The notes: generated by a model from the sequence alone, not told the origin. Counted from the stretch's first letter, positions 22,280-31,198 are shown. The stretch: DNA of 64,000 nucleotides from Akkermansia sp. (GCA_017415995.1 JAFQDN010000046.1:1-64000), one strand, 5' to 3'. Numbers and translations: made by a program.

Positions 22280-23638
22280 ATGTTCAAACTCCTACCATCC
22301 CAAGAAAAACACGCTGCCCGCCTGAAGGACAGCATTCGCCTCCACGGCTGCGCCCTCGATGCCAGCTCGCCCGGTGCCGGTAAGACCTACATTGCCTGTG
22401 CCGTGGCGAGGGAGCTCGGATTCCAGCCGCTCATCGTCACCACCAAGGCCACTATCCCCAGCTGGCAGCGCACGGCGGAGGGCTTCGAGCTCGACCCGGT
22501 GGCCGTGGTCAACTACGAGAGCATCCGCACGGGCAAATCTGAGTTCTGCACCAAGTACCAGCGCGAAGCCTACAGCCGCCGCAAGACCAGCTTTTTCTGG
22601 AACCTGCCGCCGGGCTCCATGCTGATTTTTGACGAGGTGCAGAAGTGCCGCCGCCATAGCTCGGTGAATGCCCAGCTGCTCCTTGCCGCCGCCCGTCAGC
22701 AGGTCCCCACGCTCATGTGCTCCGCGACCGCCTTCGTCACCCCGATGGACTGCTGCGCCATCGGTGCCGCGCTCGGGCTCTTCCGTGATGGGTGGTTCTG
22801 GACATGGGCCTCCCAGCACGGATGCAGCAAGGGCAAATTCGGCTGGCAGTTCCATGGCACGGAAGCCGACCTCCGCTGCATCCATGCCGCCATCTTCCCG
22901 GAGAAGGGCTCCCGCCTGTCACTGGCAGACATCCCCGAGTTCCCGGAGACGCGCATCGAAGCCCGCCCGGTGGAGACCGGCAAGGCCAAGGAGATTCAGG
23001 CCATCTACACCCGCATGCGCCGCGAGCTCCAAGCCGCAGCCAACACCGAAGACCGCGAAAAGCTTGCAGAGCTGGCCGAAGCCATGAAGGCGAAGAAAGC
23101 CAACCAGATGACCATCTCTCTGCGTGCCCGCGCCGCCGTGGAGCTCTGCAAGGTGGATGCCATTGCTGAGCTTGCGGAAGATGCCGCCGCTCAGGGCGAA
23201 AGCGTGGCCATCTTCGTGAACTTCACCGAGACGATTGACGCCCTTCGCGCCCGCTTGGATTGCAACGCCGTTATCCACGGCGCACAGACTCCGGCGGAGC
23301 GTCAGCAGGTGGTAGACGACTTCCAAGCCAACCGGAAGCCCATAGTCATCTGCAATATCGCCGCCGGTGGCGTGGGTATCTCGCTGCACGACCCCACCGG
23401 GCAGAAGCCCCGACTGGCTCTCATCTCCCCGACCTTTTCCGCAATCGACCTCACGCAAGCCCTCGGGCGCGTACACCGCGCAGGTGGAGCCCGCTCCCGC
23501 CAGATTATCGTCTTTGCCGATGGTACCTGTGAGAACCGCACCTGCGAGAAGGTAGCCGAAAAGTGCTCCAACATCGCGCTGCTCAATGACGGCGACCTTG
23601 CCCCCACCTTCCTACACGACAAAACCCATGAACACTAA
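22280..23638 (+). CDS. SF2 (SNF2/DEAD-like) helicase
   Basis: 452 residues, a minimal two-domain SF2 ATPase. Walker A SSPGAGKTYIACA (about residue 30), motif II LIFDEVQKCRR, motif III CSATAF, then in the second domain VAIFVNFTETIDALRARL, ICNIAAGGVGISLHD and motif VI DLTQALGRVHRAGG. Phage helicases of this type aid replication or recombination. Preceded by AAAGGA. It is followed by an overlapping small gene and a Cas4-like nuclease, a common phage replication cassette. Confidence 0.85.
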   Translation: MFKLLPSQEKHAARLKDSIRLHGCALDASSPGAGKTYIACAVARELGFQPLIVTTKATIPSWQRTAEGFELDPVAVVNYESIRTGKSEFCTKYQREAYSRRKTSFFWNLPPGSMLIFDEVQKCRRHSSVNAQLLLAAARQQVPTLMCSATAFVTPMDCCAIGAALGLFRDGWFWTWASQHGCSKGKFGWQFHGTEADLRCIHAAIFPEKGSRLSLADIPEFPETRIEARPVETGKAKEIQAIYTRMRRELQAAANTEDREKLAELAEAMKAKKANQMTISLRARAAVELCKVDAIAELAEDAAAQGESVAIFVNFTETIDALRARLDCNAVIHGAQTPAERQQVVDDFQANRKPIVICNIAAGGVGISLHDPTGQKPRLALISPTFSAIDLTQALGRVHRAGGARSRQIIVFADGTCENRTCEKVAEKCSNIALLNDGDLAPTFLHDKTHEH

Positions 23639-23843
23639 GACCAAAGACAAAATGTCGGCTCTGCTGCTGGTTATCCGCCGGGTAGCCTATGCAGAGGGTA
23701 ACATGGCCGCCCGGGCAGCCGGTGCGGAGGATAGCGAGATGCGCTGCTATTTCAGCGACTTGGCGGAAGAATGCTCCCACTTCGGGGACATGCTGGCCGT
23801 GAAGGTGGAGCGACTTGGAAAGGAGGACATGTTCCATGACTAA
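23628..23843 (+). CDS. Small helical phage protein
   Basis: 71 residues from ATG 23628, overlapping the helicase stop by 11 bases and itself overlapped by the next gene by 8. Mostly helical (MSALLLVIRRVAYAEGNM, CYFSDLAEECSHFGDML). No family recognised. The packed overlaps on both sides support a real gene in the replication cassette. Confidence 0.6.
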   Translation: MNTKTKDKMSALLLVIRRVAYAEGNMAARAAGAEDSEMRCYFSDLAEECSHFGDMLAVKVERLGKEDMFHD

Positions 23844-24954
23844 GCACGCCTTGCATGCGCCGTCCTCCCTCGGGTACAAGGAGATATGCCCCAGCTATTC
23901 CTCCCGCCCGGGTTCCAACGCCGCCGCCGATGAAGGCACGCGCCTCCATGAATGCGTGGAGCGCGGCACTACGGAAGGCCTGCCGGATGAGCTCGCCTTG
24001 CTGGTTCTCTACTGCCTGGACTATCGCGACAAGATAGTGGCCGACATGGCCGCCCCGGAGGTCATGCACGAGGTGAAGCTCAGCATTGCCGGGGGCCTCA
24101 CCCACGGCACGGCGGACTTCCTCGCCATTGACGGCTCCCGCGCGGTGCTCGCAGACTGGAAGATGGGCCGCATCCGTGTCGCCCATCCCTCCGAGAATGC
24201 ACAGGTGGCCGCCTATGCGCTCGGGGTATTCGAGAAGTTCCCGCAGGTACAGGAGCTCACGGCGACCATCTGCCAGCCCCGCCTGCAGTACCTCGTCTCC
24301 CACACCTTCACCCGGGAGCAGGACTTCGATGCGCTCGACCTGCGCATCCGCACTATCATCCGCCGCGCCAACCGCCACGGAGCGAACCGCCTCTGCGTGC
24401 CGTTCTCCGGCTGCAAGTATTGCCGCAAACAGGCAACATGCCCCGGGCTGATGAATAAGGTCCTGCCGCTGGCCAGTCAGTATGCGGGTCTGGTCATCCC
24501 GGACGAGATTCAACCCGCCAATGTGTCAGATCCCGCTCTTATGGGCCGCATGCTGGAGGTGGCAGCCATCATCAAGCCGTGGTGCGAAGCCGTGCGCTCT
24601 CATGCCACCGAGATGGCCCTCAGCGGTCAGCCCATCCCCGGCTACCACATTGGCTACATTTCCGGCAAGCGCGGAGTGGCCTCCCCGGCGGAGGTGTTCG
24701 CGGCCTTGCCTCATGCCTCCGGAGCTACGGGGGAAGATTCCCCATGGGAAGGCGGCGAGCTCCCCGGCATCACGGCGGAGGAACTGCTGACCTGTTGCGG
24801 CTCCCTGAGTATCTCCGCACTGGAAGATTTCTATGCTGCCAAGGCCAAGCGCGGCCATAAAGGCAGTATCAGAGAAGCCCTCTCTGGCTGGCTGTCCGAG
24901 CGCAATCTGGTGCGCCCCGGCGAAAGAACAGAGACCTTGAAGAAGGACAACTAA
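23836..24954 (+). CDS. Cas4/RecB-like exonuclease, DUF2800 family
   Basis: 372 residues from ATG 23836. Signatures: SSLGYKEICPSYSSRPG and ADEGTRLHECVE near the N-terminus, the PD-(D/E)XK core GTADFLAIDGSRAVLADWKMG (given in two parts: the D of TADF and D-W-K), ENAQVAAYALG, and a C-terminal Cys cluster FSGCKYCRKQATCPG that with the early Cys can hold an iron-sulfur cluster. DUF2800 proteins are phage recombination or replication nucleases. The start lies within the end of the preceding gene. Confidence 0.85.
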   Translation: MTKHALHAPSSLGYKEICPSYSSRPGSNAAADEGTRLHECVERGTTEGLPDELALLVLYCLDYRDKIVADMAAPEVMHEVKLSIAGGLTHGTADFLAIDGSRAVLADWKMGRIRVAHPSENAQVAAYALGVFEKFPQVQELTATICQPRLQYLVSHTFTREQDFDALDLRIRTIIRRANRHGANRLCVPFSGCKYCRKQATCPGLMNKVLPLASQYAGLVIPDEIQPANVSDPALMGRMLEVAAIIKPWCEAVRSHATEMALSGQPIPGYHIGYISGKRGVASPAEVFAALPHASGATGEDSPWEGGELPGITAEELLTCCGSLSISALEDFYAAKAKRGHKGSIREALSGWLSERNLVRPGERTETLKKDN

Positions 24955-24985
24955 AAACACACAAAACCAAAAAGAAATCAATACA

Positions 24986-25702
24986 ATGAGCAAAACACTG
25001 AAGCCCTTCACGGGCAACGAGACGGAGGCTCCTGTCGAGGAGTCTGCAACCACCACCACCGCTATCACCACCATGGCCGCCGCCGGAGGCTTCGAGGGCG
25101 AGATTCTCCCGTCCGAGATTCGCATCCCCACGCTGAACGTGGTACAGGGTGTGGGTGATTTGGCCGATAGTTTCCGCTCCGGGGCTATCGTGCTCAACAA
25201 GGAAACCCAGCTCACGGACGGCGGGACTCCGCTGGAGGTGACGCTGCTCCGATGCCGCAAGTTCTATGTCGAGAACATCCCCTACGGCTCCGAGCAACGC
25301 CCGGCCATGTACGACAAGCTCCAGGATGTACTCAAGGCCGGGGGTACGCTGGAATGGGTCAATGACACGCCGCCCAGCTTCCTGCCGGTGCTGCAATGTC
25401 AGGTGCTCATCAAGAAGCCGGAAGGCGTGAGCGGGGAGTTCCCGTATGCCTACGAGGATGGCGACTATGCCATGGCCCTGTGGACGCTTCGCGGGATGGC
25501 CTTTACCCGTGTCGGTCGCGCTCTGCTGACCTCCATCGCTCAGATGGTGAATCAGGGCAAGCCGATTTGCGCGAACAAGTGGCTGCTGACCACCACGCGC
25601 GAAAAGCTGAAGAACAAGAACACTGTGGCGGTACCGGTGCTCCGCAATGCGGGCAGGAATACGCCGGAGTTCGCGGACTTCGCCGCCTCCCTGATGGCCT
25701 GA
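24986..25702 (+). CDS. Possible ssDNA-binding / recombination protein
   Basis: 238 residues with a Thr-rich flexible N-terminus (ESATTTTAITTMAAAGG), then a beta-rich body (IRIPTLNVVQGVGDLADSF, LEVTLLRCRKFYVENIPYG) and a basic C-terminal part. In many phages the DUF2800 nuclease is followed by a single-strand DNA-binding protein (DUF2815), and this gene holds that place, though I do not see a definite family motif. Called by context. Confidence 0.5.
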   Translation: MSKTLKPFTGNETEAPVEESATTTTAITTMAAAGGFEGEILPSEIRIPTLNVVQGVGDLADSFRSGAIVLNKETQLTDGGTPLEVTLLRCRKFYVENIPYGSEQRPAMYDKLQDVLKAGGTLEWVNDTPPSFLPVLQCQVLIKKPEGVSGEFPYAYEDGDYAMALWTLRGMAFTRVGRALLTSIAQMVNQGKPICANKWLLTTTREKLKNKNTVAVPVLRNAGRNTPEFADFAASLMA

Positions 25703-25774
25703 TGCCGGTAACACTGGCCCGCCCGCTATCCCGCCGGAAGGTGGGCGGGCCATCTTCCACGCCACCAAGATACC

Positions 25775-25951
25775 ATGCCAGACCTGACCTATACCCAGCG
25801 GATGGAGCGGTTTGTCGAGTTCATTGCCCCGGTCATTGTCAGCCACCTTGTCAAGATGCGGCGCGAGCTCAGCGAGAAGCAAGCGGCCCCGCCGCCCTTG
25901 CAGCTGCTCCCCAACGCACGCAGGCGCACGAAGCAGGCCCTATCCCGTTGA
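25775..25951 (+). CDS. 58-residue basic phage peptide
   Basis: ATG 25775, TGA 25949. An N-terminal amphipathic helix (TQRMERFVEFIAPVIVSHL) precedes a basic Arg/Lys-rich tail. It fills the gap between well-supported genes on the same strand. No family recognised. Confidence 0.45.
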   Translation: MPDLTYTQRMERFVEFIAPVIVSHLVKMRRELSEKQAAPPPLQLLPNARRRTKQALSR

Positions 25952-26199
25952 GTCTCCTTGCGGGCAGCCAGCGGAGGCAAAAACGACCGCCGGGGTATCT
26001 CCTGCAAAAATTTTTTAATTTTTTTTTTGATACCCTGGTTGCGTTTCCGCCTTTCATATCAGCTATGAAGTTTTGAAGGAGGCATTACTGCAAAGCATTG
26101 ACCAAAAACAGGCAACATGAAAATTTTAGGATTGACGGGGTATATAGGCCAGAGTTAGACTTTCGCCACGGGTCGAAACAACCCCGTAACTGACAGAAA
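25952..26199. other. Short noncoding gap in the early arm
   Basis: Contains a T/A-rich run (26004-26030) without a preceding strong stem, and a short frame of 13 codons at 26117. ACGGGG and CCCCGT arms frame 26138-26185 and could fold as a leader of the next gene. Nothing firmer is visible. Confidence 0.3.
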
Positions 26200-27033
26200 A
26201 TGAAAAACATCCGACTTAACACACTGACTCCTGCCGCCAAGAATCTCCTCTCCAAGTTCGCCGCCATGGCCGCTGACGAATCCGGAAAGGTGGAAGCCCG
26301 TTTCGTCTGCACCGAGGTGCTCTCCAAGCGTGAGAACGGAACGCTGACCTCCCTGAAGAACAAGGACCTGCTGAGCTCCGAGCTCTGCGAGGGCGAGAAC
26401 GGGGCCGAGCTGCACATCTGCCTGAGCGATGCCGCTCTGGACCTCATCGGACAGATGGAGACACCCGTGCAGAAGCTGACCCGCAAGGCGAAGAAGTATG
26501 TGGCCAAAGATGTGGCCAAGGCTGAGGAAGCCCCCGCCGCCGCTGAGGAGGTGGAAGAACCGGCTCCCGCTCCGGTTGAGCCCGCCGCTGAGGAGGTGAA
26601 GGAAGAAAAGCCCGCCAAGAAGGCCCGCAAAACGAACAAAAAGGCCGCCAAAACTGAGGAAGCCCCCAAGGCTGAGGAAGAAATCCCGGCCACGGAGGAA
26701 TCCCCCGCCGCAATCGTCCCGGAGGACGAAGCAGACGAAGCCCCGGCAAGCGCGTTCGCTGAGAAGGATATCGACCCCATCTGGGCCAAGCGCATGAACG
26801 GAATCATGGCCATGTTCCAGCCGATTGAAGCCGGAACCATCCTGACCCGCGTCTACAAGGGCCAGTGCTACCAAGTGCAGATGTGCGCCGATGGTTCCTG
26901 CATCGACTACGCGAACGGCAAGAGCTACAACTCCCTGAGCCATGCCGCCCGCTGCATAACCGGTCGCAAGAGCGTTCCCGGTCGCAAGTTCTTCAAGGTT
27001 GACGGCAAGCGCGTTCTTCACAACGACAAGTAA
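26200..27033 (+). CDS. DUF2924-like C-terminal domain protein with charged linker
   Basis: 277 residues. Residues 1-90 are a small globular part (LTPAAKNLLSKFAAM...). Residues about 95-185 form a low-complexity Lys/Glu/Ala/Pro linker. The C-terminal about 60 residues (ILTRVYKGQCYQVQM, KSYNSLSHAARCITG, PGRKFF) carry the pattern found at the end of DUF2924 proteins, also present in the next gene. Two adjacent genes thus share a terminal module. DUF2924 genes usually sit beside serine recombinases in phages, as here; their function is unknown. Confidence 0.6.
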   Translation: MKNIRLNTLTPAAKNLLSKFAAMAADESGKVEARFVCTEVLSKRENGTLTSLKNKDLLSSELCEGENGAELHICLSDAALDLIGQMETPVQKLTRKAKKYVAKDVAKAEEAPAAAEEVEEPAPAPVEPAAEEVKEEKPAKKARKTNKKAAKTEEAPKAEEEIPATEESPAAIVPEDEADEAPASAFAEKDIDPIWAKRMNGIMAMFQPIEAGTILTRVYKGQCYQVQMCADGSCIDYANGKSYNSLSHAARCITGRKSVPGRKFFKVDGKRVLHNDK

Positions 27034-27037
27034 AGAC

Positions 27038-27595
27038 ATGAAACAAATATCCGAAAAAGAACTGGAGGTGCGAGTGGCCGCTTTGGCGGCCATGAGCCCC
27101 TTTGAACTCCGCGAGGAATGGGCCCGCGTCTGGGGCACCCGCTGCTACTCTCACAACTATGCGCTGCTCCGCCGCCGAATCAAATGGCGGCTGTACACGC
27201 TCTGCCACGGCCCCCTTGCCGCCGCAGCCATTAAGCGGGCGGAGACGCTGGCAGACTTCTCCCAGCTCCGGGAGCGTGCTCCGTCCGATGTCACTCCCGC
27301 GCCTGCGCTCCACACCAAGACGGAGGTGGTGGCCAAGGCTCTCGATGAGACCCGGAGATGGAACCTTGCACCGGAGGGCTCGCTCATCGAGCAGATGCAA
27401 TCACACCCCGGGTCATACCTGAAGCGCAAGTACAGGGGAACCATGCACGTGGTCTACTGCAATGGCCCGGCCAAGTTTATGTACGGCGGCCTGATGTATG
27501 ACAGCCTCTCCGCCGTGGCAACCCGAATCGCCGGATACAACATCTCCGGCAACAAGTTCTTCACATCCGCAAAAACCGAAGTTTCCTTATCATGA
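27038..27595 (+). CDS. DUF2924 family protein
   Basis: 185 residues from ATG 27038. N-terminal VRVAALAAMSPFELREEWARVWG and LRRRIKWRLYTLCHGPL are the typical DUF2924 opening; the C-terminal RKYRGTMHVVYCNGP, GGLMYDSLSAVATRIAG and GNKFF match its closing module. It overlaps the recombinase start by four bases (ATGA), which links their translation. This pairing with a recombinase recurs in many proteobacterial phages, suggesting an accessory role in recombination. No biochemical function is established. Confidence 0.8.
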   Translation: MKQISEKELEVRVAALAAMSPFELREEWARVWGTRCYSHNYALLRRRIKWRLYTLCHGPLAAAAIKRAETLADFSQLRERAPSDVTPAPALHTKTEVVAKALDETRRWNLAPEGSLIEQMQSHPGSYLKRKYRGTMHVVYCNGPAKFMYGGLMYDSLSAVATRIAGYNISGNKFFTSAKTEVSLS

Positions 27596-28860
27596 CCACC
27601 GATTCCGTACCCGATAAACGCTGTGCCATCTACGCCCGAAAGTCTACCTCGCAGGGCATGGACCAGCAGTATACCTCGATAGATGCTCAGATTGACGCCT
27701 GCGCCAAGTATGTGGAGGCACACATGGCCGATGGCTGGAGGCTGGTCGGCTCCTACCAAGATGTGGCCATCTCCGGCGGTACGATGAACCGCCCCGGGCT
27801 GCAGGAGATGCTCAGGCATGTGCGAGAGGGCAAGATTGATACCATCGTCACCTACAAGCTCGACCGTATCTCCCGCTCCATCCGCGACTTTGCCAACCTG
27901 ATGTACGAGCTGGACGAGCTCGGGGTCGGCTTGGTCATCATTACGCAGAACTTCGATACGAGCTCGCCCATGGGCAAGCTCTGTATCAATTTCCTGTCCT
28001 CCTTCGCGGAGTTCGAGCGCGACATGATTCGCTCCCGCATCCGCGACAAGGCTTCCGCCAATGCGGAGCACGGGCTCTGGATAGGCGGATCTCCTCCCTA
28101 TGGCTACAAGCTGGGGGACAAGCGAGCTCTGGTACCCGTGGAGGAGGAAGCCCCCTTCGTGCGTGACATGTTCCGCATGTCCGCTGAGGGCCACTCGCCC
28201 CAGAAGATAGCGGCCTACCTGAATGAGTCCGGGGCTCCGCTGCCTCATACCCGGCAGAACAAGTCCCCGCTGCCATGGACGCCGGAGAAGGTGCGGCTCG
28301 TGCTCCAGAGACGCCTGTATGCTGGCATCATCTCCCACGGGGGCAAGGAATACCCGGGCAAGCATGAGGCCCTCGTTTCCGAAGCTGAGTGGCGGGCGGG
28401 CCGGAATGGCGTGCAGGCGCACCCGACCCAGACGCGCCGCAAGTCTCACCCAGATATCTGCTACCCCTTGCAGGGCTTGCTGCATTGCCCCTGTTGCGGG
28501 CGCAAGATGGGTGTCACGTATTCCTCCGGCAAGGGGACTGTGCACCGGTATTATACCTGCGTAGGCCGCACCGGTCGCAGAAAAGATTGCAAGTACCCGA
28601 ACCTCCCGGCGGCAGAGATTGAGCGCGTGGTGGCGGCTCAGCTCGTTGACTACGCGGAGGATGAGACGGTGCTTTCCATCGTACGAGCCCGCTACCCGCA
28701 GTTGACCAGTCTGGACATCCGCGAGGCCCTCTCGGATGCCGGGGAGCTGGTCGGCCACATGTCCCACCCCGCGCTCAAAGCCATCTTCCATACCCTGTTC
28801 AAGGGTGTTGTGTACGATATTGAGGAAAACGAGCTCCGCATTGAACGCTATACTGCTTAA
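27592..28860 (+). CDS. Large serine recombinase (integrase candidate)
   Basis: 422 residues. The resolvase domain starts CAIYARKSTSQGMDQQYTS with the nucleophile Ser within YARKSTS, followed by YQDVAISGGTMNRPGLQEML, YKLDRISRSIRDF and FLSSFAEFERDMIRSRI. A recombinase domain (GSPPYGYK, IAAYLNESG, W-T-P-E-K-V) and a zinc ribbon (LLHCPCCGRKMG with a distal Cys pair) follow. At 422 residues it is short for the class; the C-terminal coiled-coil is reduced. It probably integrates and excises this prophage. Its attachment site should lie close by, but none can be proven from one junction. Confidence 0.9.
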   Translation: MTTDSVPDKRCAIYARKSTSQGMDQQYTSIDAQIDACAKYVEAHMADGWRLVGSYQDVAISGGTMNRPGLQEMLRHVREGKIDTIVTYKLDRISRSIRDFANLMYELDELGVGLVIITQNFDTSSPMGKLCINFLSSFAEFERDMIRSRIRDKASANAEHGLWIGGSPPYGYKLGDKRALVPVEEEAPFVRDMFRMSAEGHSPQKIAAYLNESGAPLPHTRQNKSPLPWTPEKVRLVLQRRLYAGIISHGGKEYPGKHEALVSEAEWRAGRNGVQAHPTQTRRKSHPDICYPLQGLLHCPCCGRKMGVTYSSGKGTVHRYYTCVGRTGRRKDCKYPNLPAAEIERVVAAQLVDYAEDETVLSIVRARYPQLTSLDIREALSDAGELVGHMSHPALKAIFHTLFKGVVYDIEENELRIERYTA

Positions 28861-28866
28861 TGAGCC

Positions 28867-29181
28867 ATGACTACCACGACTACAATCAAGACGACTATCC
28901 CGCTCATCCTGAAGCGGAACAATAAGACGGCCCGCGTGTTCGCTCCCGTGCCGCCGCCGGAGGAGATGAACCCGCTGGGAAAGGGCCAACGACCCACAAA
29001 AAAGGCCCTTGCGCTCGCTAATGCCCTCATGCTGGAGCGCAAGCTCATGGATGGTACCTATCGCTCCTTGGCGGAGGCAAGGCGCAAGCTCGGATTCACC
29101 CGCAGCATCCAAGACCGCTTGTTCCGCCTGCTGGAGCTCCCCCCGGAGGAGATGGAGCGGATTCTCTTCGAGACCTACTGA
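28867..29181 (+). CDS. Small phage protein after the recombinase
   Basis: 104 residues with Thr-rich start, a flexible Pro-rich part (FAPVPPPEEMNPLGKGQRP) and a helical C-terminal half (KALALANALMLERKLMDG, LAEARRKLGFTRSIQDRLF) that could be HTH-like. Follows the recombinase by six bases, so likely the same transcript; a directionality or regulatory role is possible but unsupported. Confidence 0.55.
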   Translation: MTTTTTIKTTIPLILKRNNKTARVFAPVPPPEEMNPLGKGQRPTKKALALANALMLERKLMDGTYRSLAEARRKLGFTRSIQDRLFRLLELPPEEMERILFETY

Positions 29182-29183
29182 CC

Positions 29184-29453
29184 ATGCGCTCCAAGCTTGA
29201 AAAATCCGCCCGGAGGGTGTACAATCGGCGTCACGTCGCCATGACACCCTCCGAAACAGAGGCCGCGCTTCGCAAGCGCTTCCAGCTGCTCAAGCCTCCG
29301 GCCCGGGCGATATGCCTGTACCCCAAACCTCCGCAGCGGCGCGAGGTTTGCGGCTTTGCTTTGTTCTACAAGAATACGCTCGTCCGGGAATACTTCGGCC
29401 CGGATATGCTCAAGGAATTGACCCGCACCGCCCGCGAAAAGGGGCTGATGTGA
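29184..29453 (+). CDS. Small basic phage protein, last gene of the early arm
   Basis: 89 residues, strongly basic N-terminus (MRSKLEKSARRVYNRRHV), then KRFQLLKPPARAICLYPKP and a beta-like FALFYKNTLVREYFG. Starts two bases after the previous stop. No family known to me. Composition equals that of the other prophage genes, so the prophage extends at least to here. Confidence 0.5.
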   Translation: MRSKLEKSARRVYNRRHVAMTPSETEAALRKRFQLLKPPARAICLYPKPPQRREVCGFALFYKNTLVREYFGPDMLKELTRTAREKGLM

Positions 29454-29464
29454 GCCCCAGCAGG

Positions 29465-29545
29465 CGGCAAACAGGCCAAAAAGCCACCTTGCAGGGTAGG
29501 AAGGAGCCCCGGCAGACCAAGGGCTCCAGCGGCTGGGCATCCTAG
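29465..29545 (-). terminator. Dispersed repeat copy D (inverted), terminator of the FGE-like gene
   Basis: Read on the minus strand it contains TTCCTACCCTGCAAGGTGG followed by CTTTTTGG, the conserved end of copies A-C, preceded by a GGAGCC/GGCTCC stem. It lies 18 bases past the stop of the leftward FGE-like gene, as copy C lies right after the cargo gene at 10503. Confidence 0.5.
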
Positions 29546-29562
29546 GCTTTTGGATATAATTA

Positions 29563-30627
29563 TTAGTTCCAATTAGCAGGTGTTTTGTTTCCGCCAGGTT
29601 TTAGCGGAGGCTTTTTGTCTGGTCGCTTCTTTTGATTTTGACCATTTGGATTAAATTGCTTACCCTTTGAATTTGTTGTCGGTGCTTTTCTTGTTATATT
29701 AGTATTATTATTTTCGGTATTGTATGAAGTGCTATTGGATTTATTAACTGCAACAACTCTGAAACCAACAGTATTATATCCTATATTTGGTCGCCTGCCT
29801 TCACCTTGCATTGTAATTTTACAAGAATTTGCATTGGCATACCAAGAACCGCCTTTTATCGCATAAACCGTTTGCCCTTTTTCTGCCCCATTAGTTGCAG
29901 TAATTTGTGAACTTGTCCATTCCCATACATTCCCTGACATATCATAAACTCCAAAAGGGCTTTTGCCAGATGGGTATTGATTTACTGGAGTTGTATATCC
30001 GCCATTATCCATAAGTTTTTTAAACAAATCAGTATAAACAAAGCCTGTGTATTTCTTGTGGTCTATCCAACCGTTAATCCCGCCATTGGGTTTTATTGAA
30101 ATTACTTTATTTAACGGCATACTCTGACCGTAACTTGTGGATTTTGGGTTGTTATATGTAACTGTTGGATTTTGTTTAAGGTAAACAGAAGCCACAAGTT
30201 TATTGTAGTTGAAATTATTTTCATTCATTTGGTTTCCCCAAGGGAATGCATATCCCCTACCACCACTTGCAGCATATTCCCATTCAGAAACAGTTGGTAA
30301 TCTGAATGAATAATTAGGATATTTCTTCTCTAACCACTTGCAATATGCTAATGCGTCATTATATGAAACAAAAATTACAGGGTGATTTGATTTGCCGTTT
30401 GGATAAGTTCCGCCTTTCCAATAATTCGGGGCTTTTGAACCCGTACTATCTATAAAAGATTTATACTCAGAATTTGTAACAGGATATTGTCCGATATAGA
30501 ATTCTTCTATAGAACCATTTGCAGGAATCTTGATAAATCCTGCAAAATTATCAGCAAAAACCGTTGTGTTGCAAAGTAAATATACTACTAAAACTATAAA
30601 ATTAAAAATTGCAAAATGTTTTTTCAT
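29563..30627 (-). CDS. Secreted FGE/sulfatase-modifying-factor-like protein
   Basis: 354 residues with a signal peptide (FIVLVVYLLCNTTVFA). The FGE-sulfatase domain (about residues 30-305) shows FYIGQYPVTNSEYKSFID, HPVIFVSYNDALAYCKWLE, FRLPTVSEWEYAASGG, FPWGN, GVYDMSGNVWEWTSS and YNTVGFRVV. The copper-binding FGE active site has two Cys in a GGS-x(2,3)-C-x4-C arrangement; here GGSWYANANSC keeps only the second, so oxidase activity is doubtful and a binding role is more likely. The C-terminal 50 residues are Asn/Lys/Pro-rich. It is far more AT-rich than neighbours, indicating transfer, and shares its terminator repeat with a phage cargo gene. Confidence 0.8.
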   Translation of the reverse strand: MKKHFAIFNFIVLVVYLLCNTTVFADNFAGFIKIPANGSIEEFYIGQYPVTNSEYKSFIDSTGSKAPNYWKGGTYPNGKSNHPVIFVSYNDALAYCKWLEKKYPNYSFRLPTVSEWEYAASGGRGYAFPWGNQMNENNFNYNKLVASVYLKQNPTVTYNNPKSTSYGQSMPLNKVISIKPNGGINGWIDHKKYTGFVYTDLFKKLMDNGGYTTPVNQYPSGKSPFGVYDMSGNVWEWTSSQITATNGAEKGQTVYAIKGGSWYANANSCKITMQGEGRRPNIGYNTVGFRVVAVNKSNSTSYNTENNNTNITRKAPTTNSKGKQFNPNGQNQKKRPDKKPPLKPGGNKTPANWN

Positions 30628-30688
30628 TTATCACCCTCCTCTGTTTTATATAACGATTTTAACATAGAAATGTTCATTATACAAGGCA

Positions 30689-30886
30689 TTATTTGGCCTT
30701 GCGGGCATCACGGGCAGCCTTGCGCTCCTCGTCGGAGAGCTGACCATCCTTATCAGCGTCGAACTTAGCGAGCATCTCGGCCTTCTGCTCTTCGGTAAGC
30801 TGGGGGGCGCACTCGGGCTTCTGGGGGAAATCCTGGGCCATGAGGGGCATGGCGGCGAACAGAGCAATCAGCAGGGATTTCTTCAT
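30689..30886 (-). CDS. Small exported EF-hand protein
   Basis: 65 residues: signal peptide MKKSLLIALFAAMPLMAQ, a short helix, then the calcium loop DADKDGQLSDEE with correctly spaced acidic residues, and a basic helical end. One EF-hand only. It would sit in the periplasm. Composition matches the chromosome rather than the AT-rich gene next to it. Confidence 0.75.
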   Translation of the reverse strand: MKKSLLIALFAAMPLMAQDFPQKPECAPQLTEEQKAEMLAKFDADKDGQLSDEERKAARDARKAK

Positions 30887-31198
30887 GGTGATGTGTTTTC
30901 TATGTTTAGATTTTCAGGAGGGGCAGATGCAGGAAGCACCGCTCCTCGCTATAGGCGAACGGTGTTTCCGAATCAGAATCTACAGCAAAAAATTATTTTT
31001 TTGCAAAAAAAATCTTTCAGGGAGTTAAAATCGGCACTGCGTCAGAAAAAGTTGCGCCATCGGCAACAAAAATGCAGGAAACGCGCAACAAAATGCCCGC
31101 CACGAGCGTCTATTTATTAGAAAATCTGCACTTTCCGCAATTTTTTGTTGCGGATTCGGTGCCGGGAAGTATTATTAAGGGTAGAAGGAGATAACTAT
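30887..31198. other. Intergenic region, nothing identified
   Basis: About 310 bases, rich in A/T runs, no gene or clear hairpin. GAAGGAGATAACTAT at its right end is the ribosome binding site of the next gene. Confidence 0.4.

Noticed and set aside
28861..29560. Definite right attachment site of the prophage
   Set aside because: Only one junction is in the window and no core duplication can be seen, so no att site is called.
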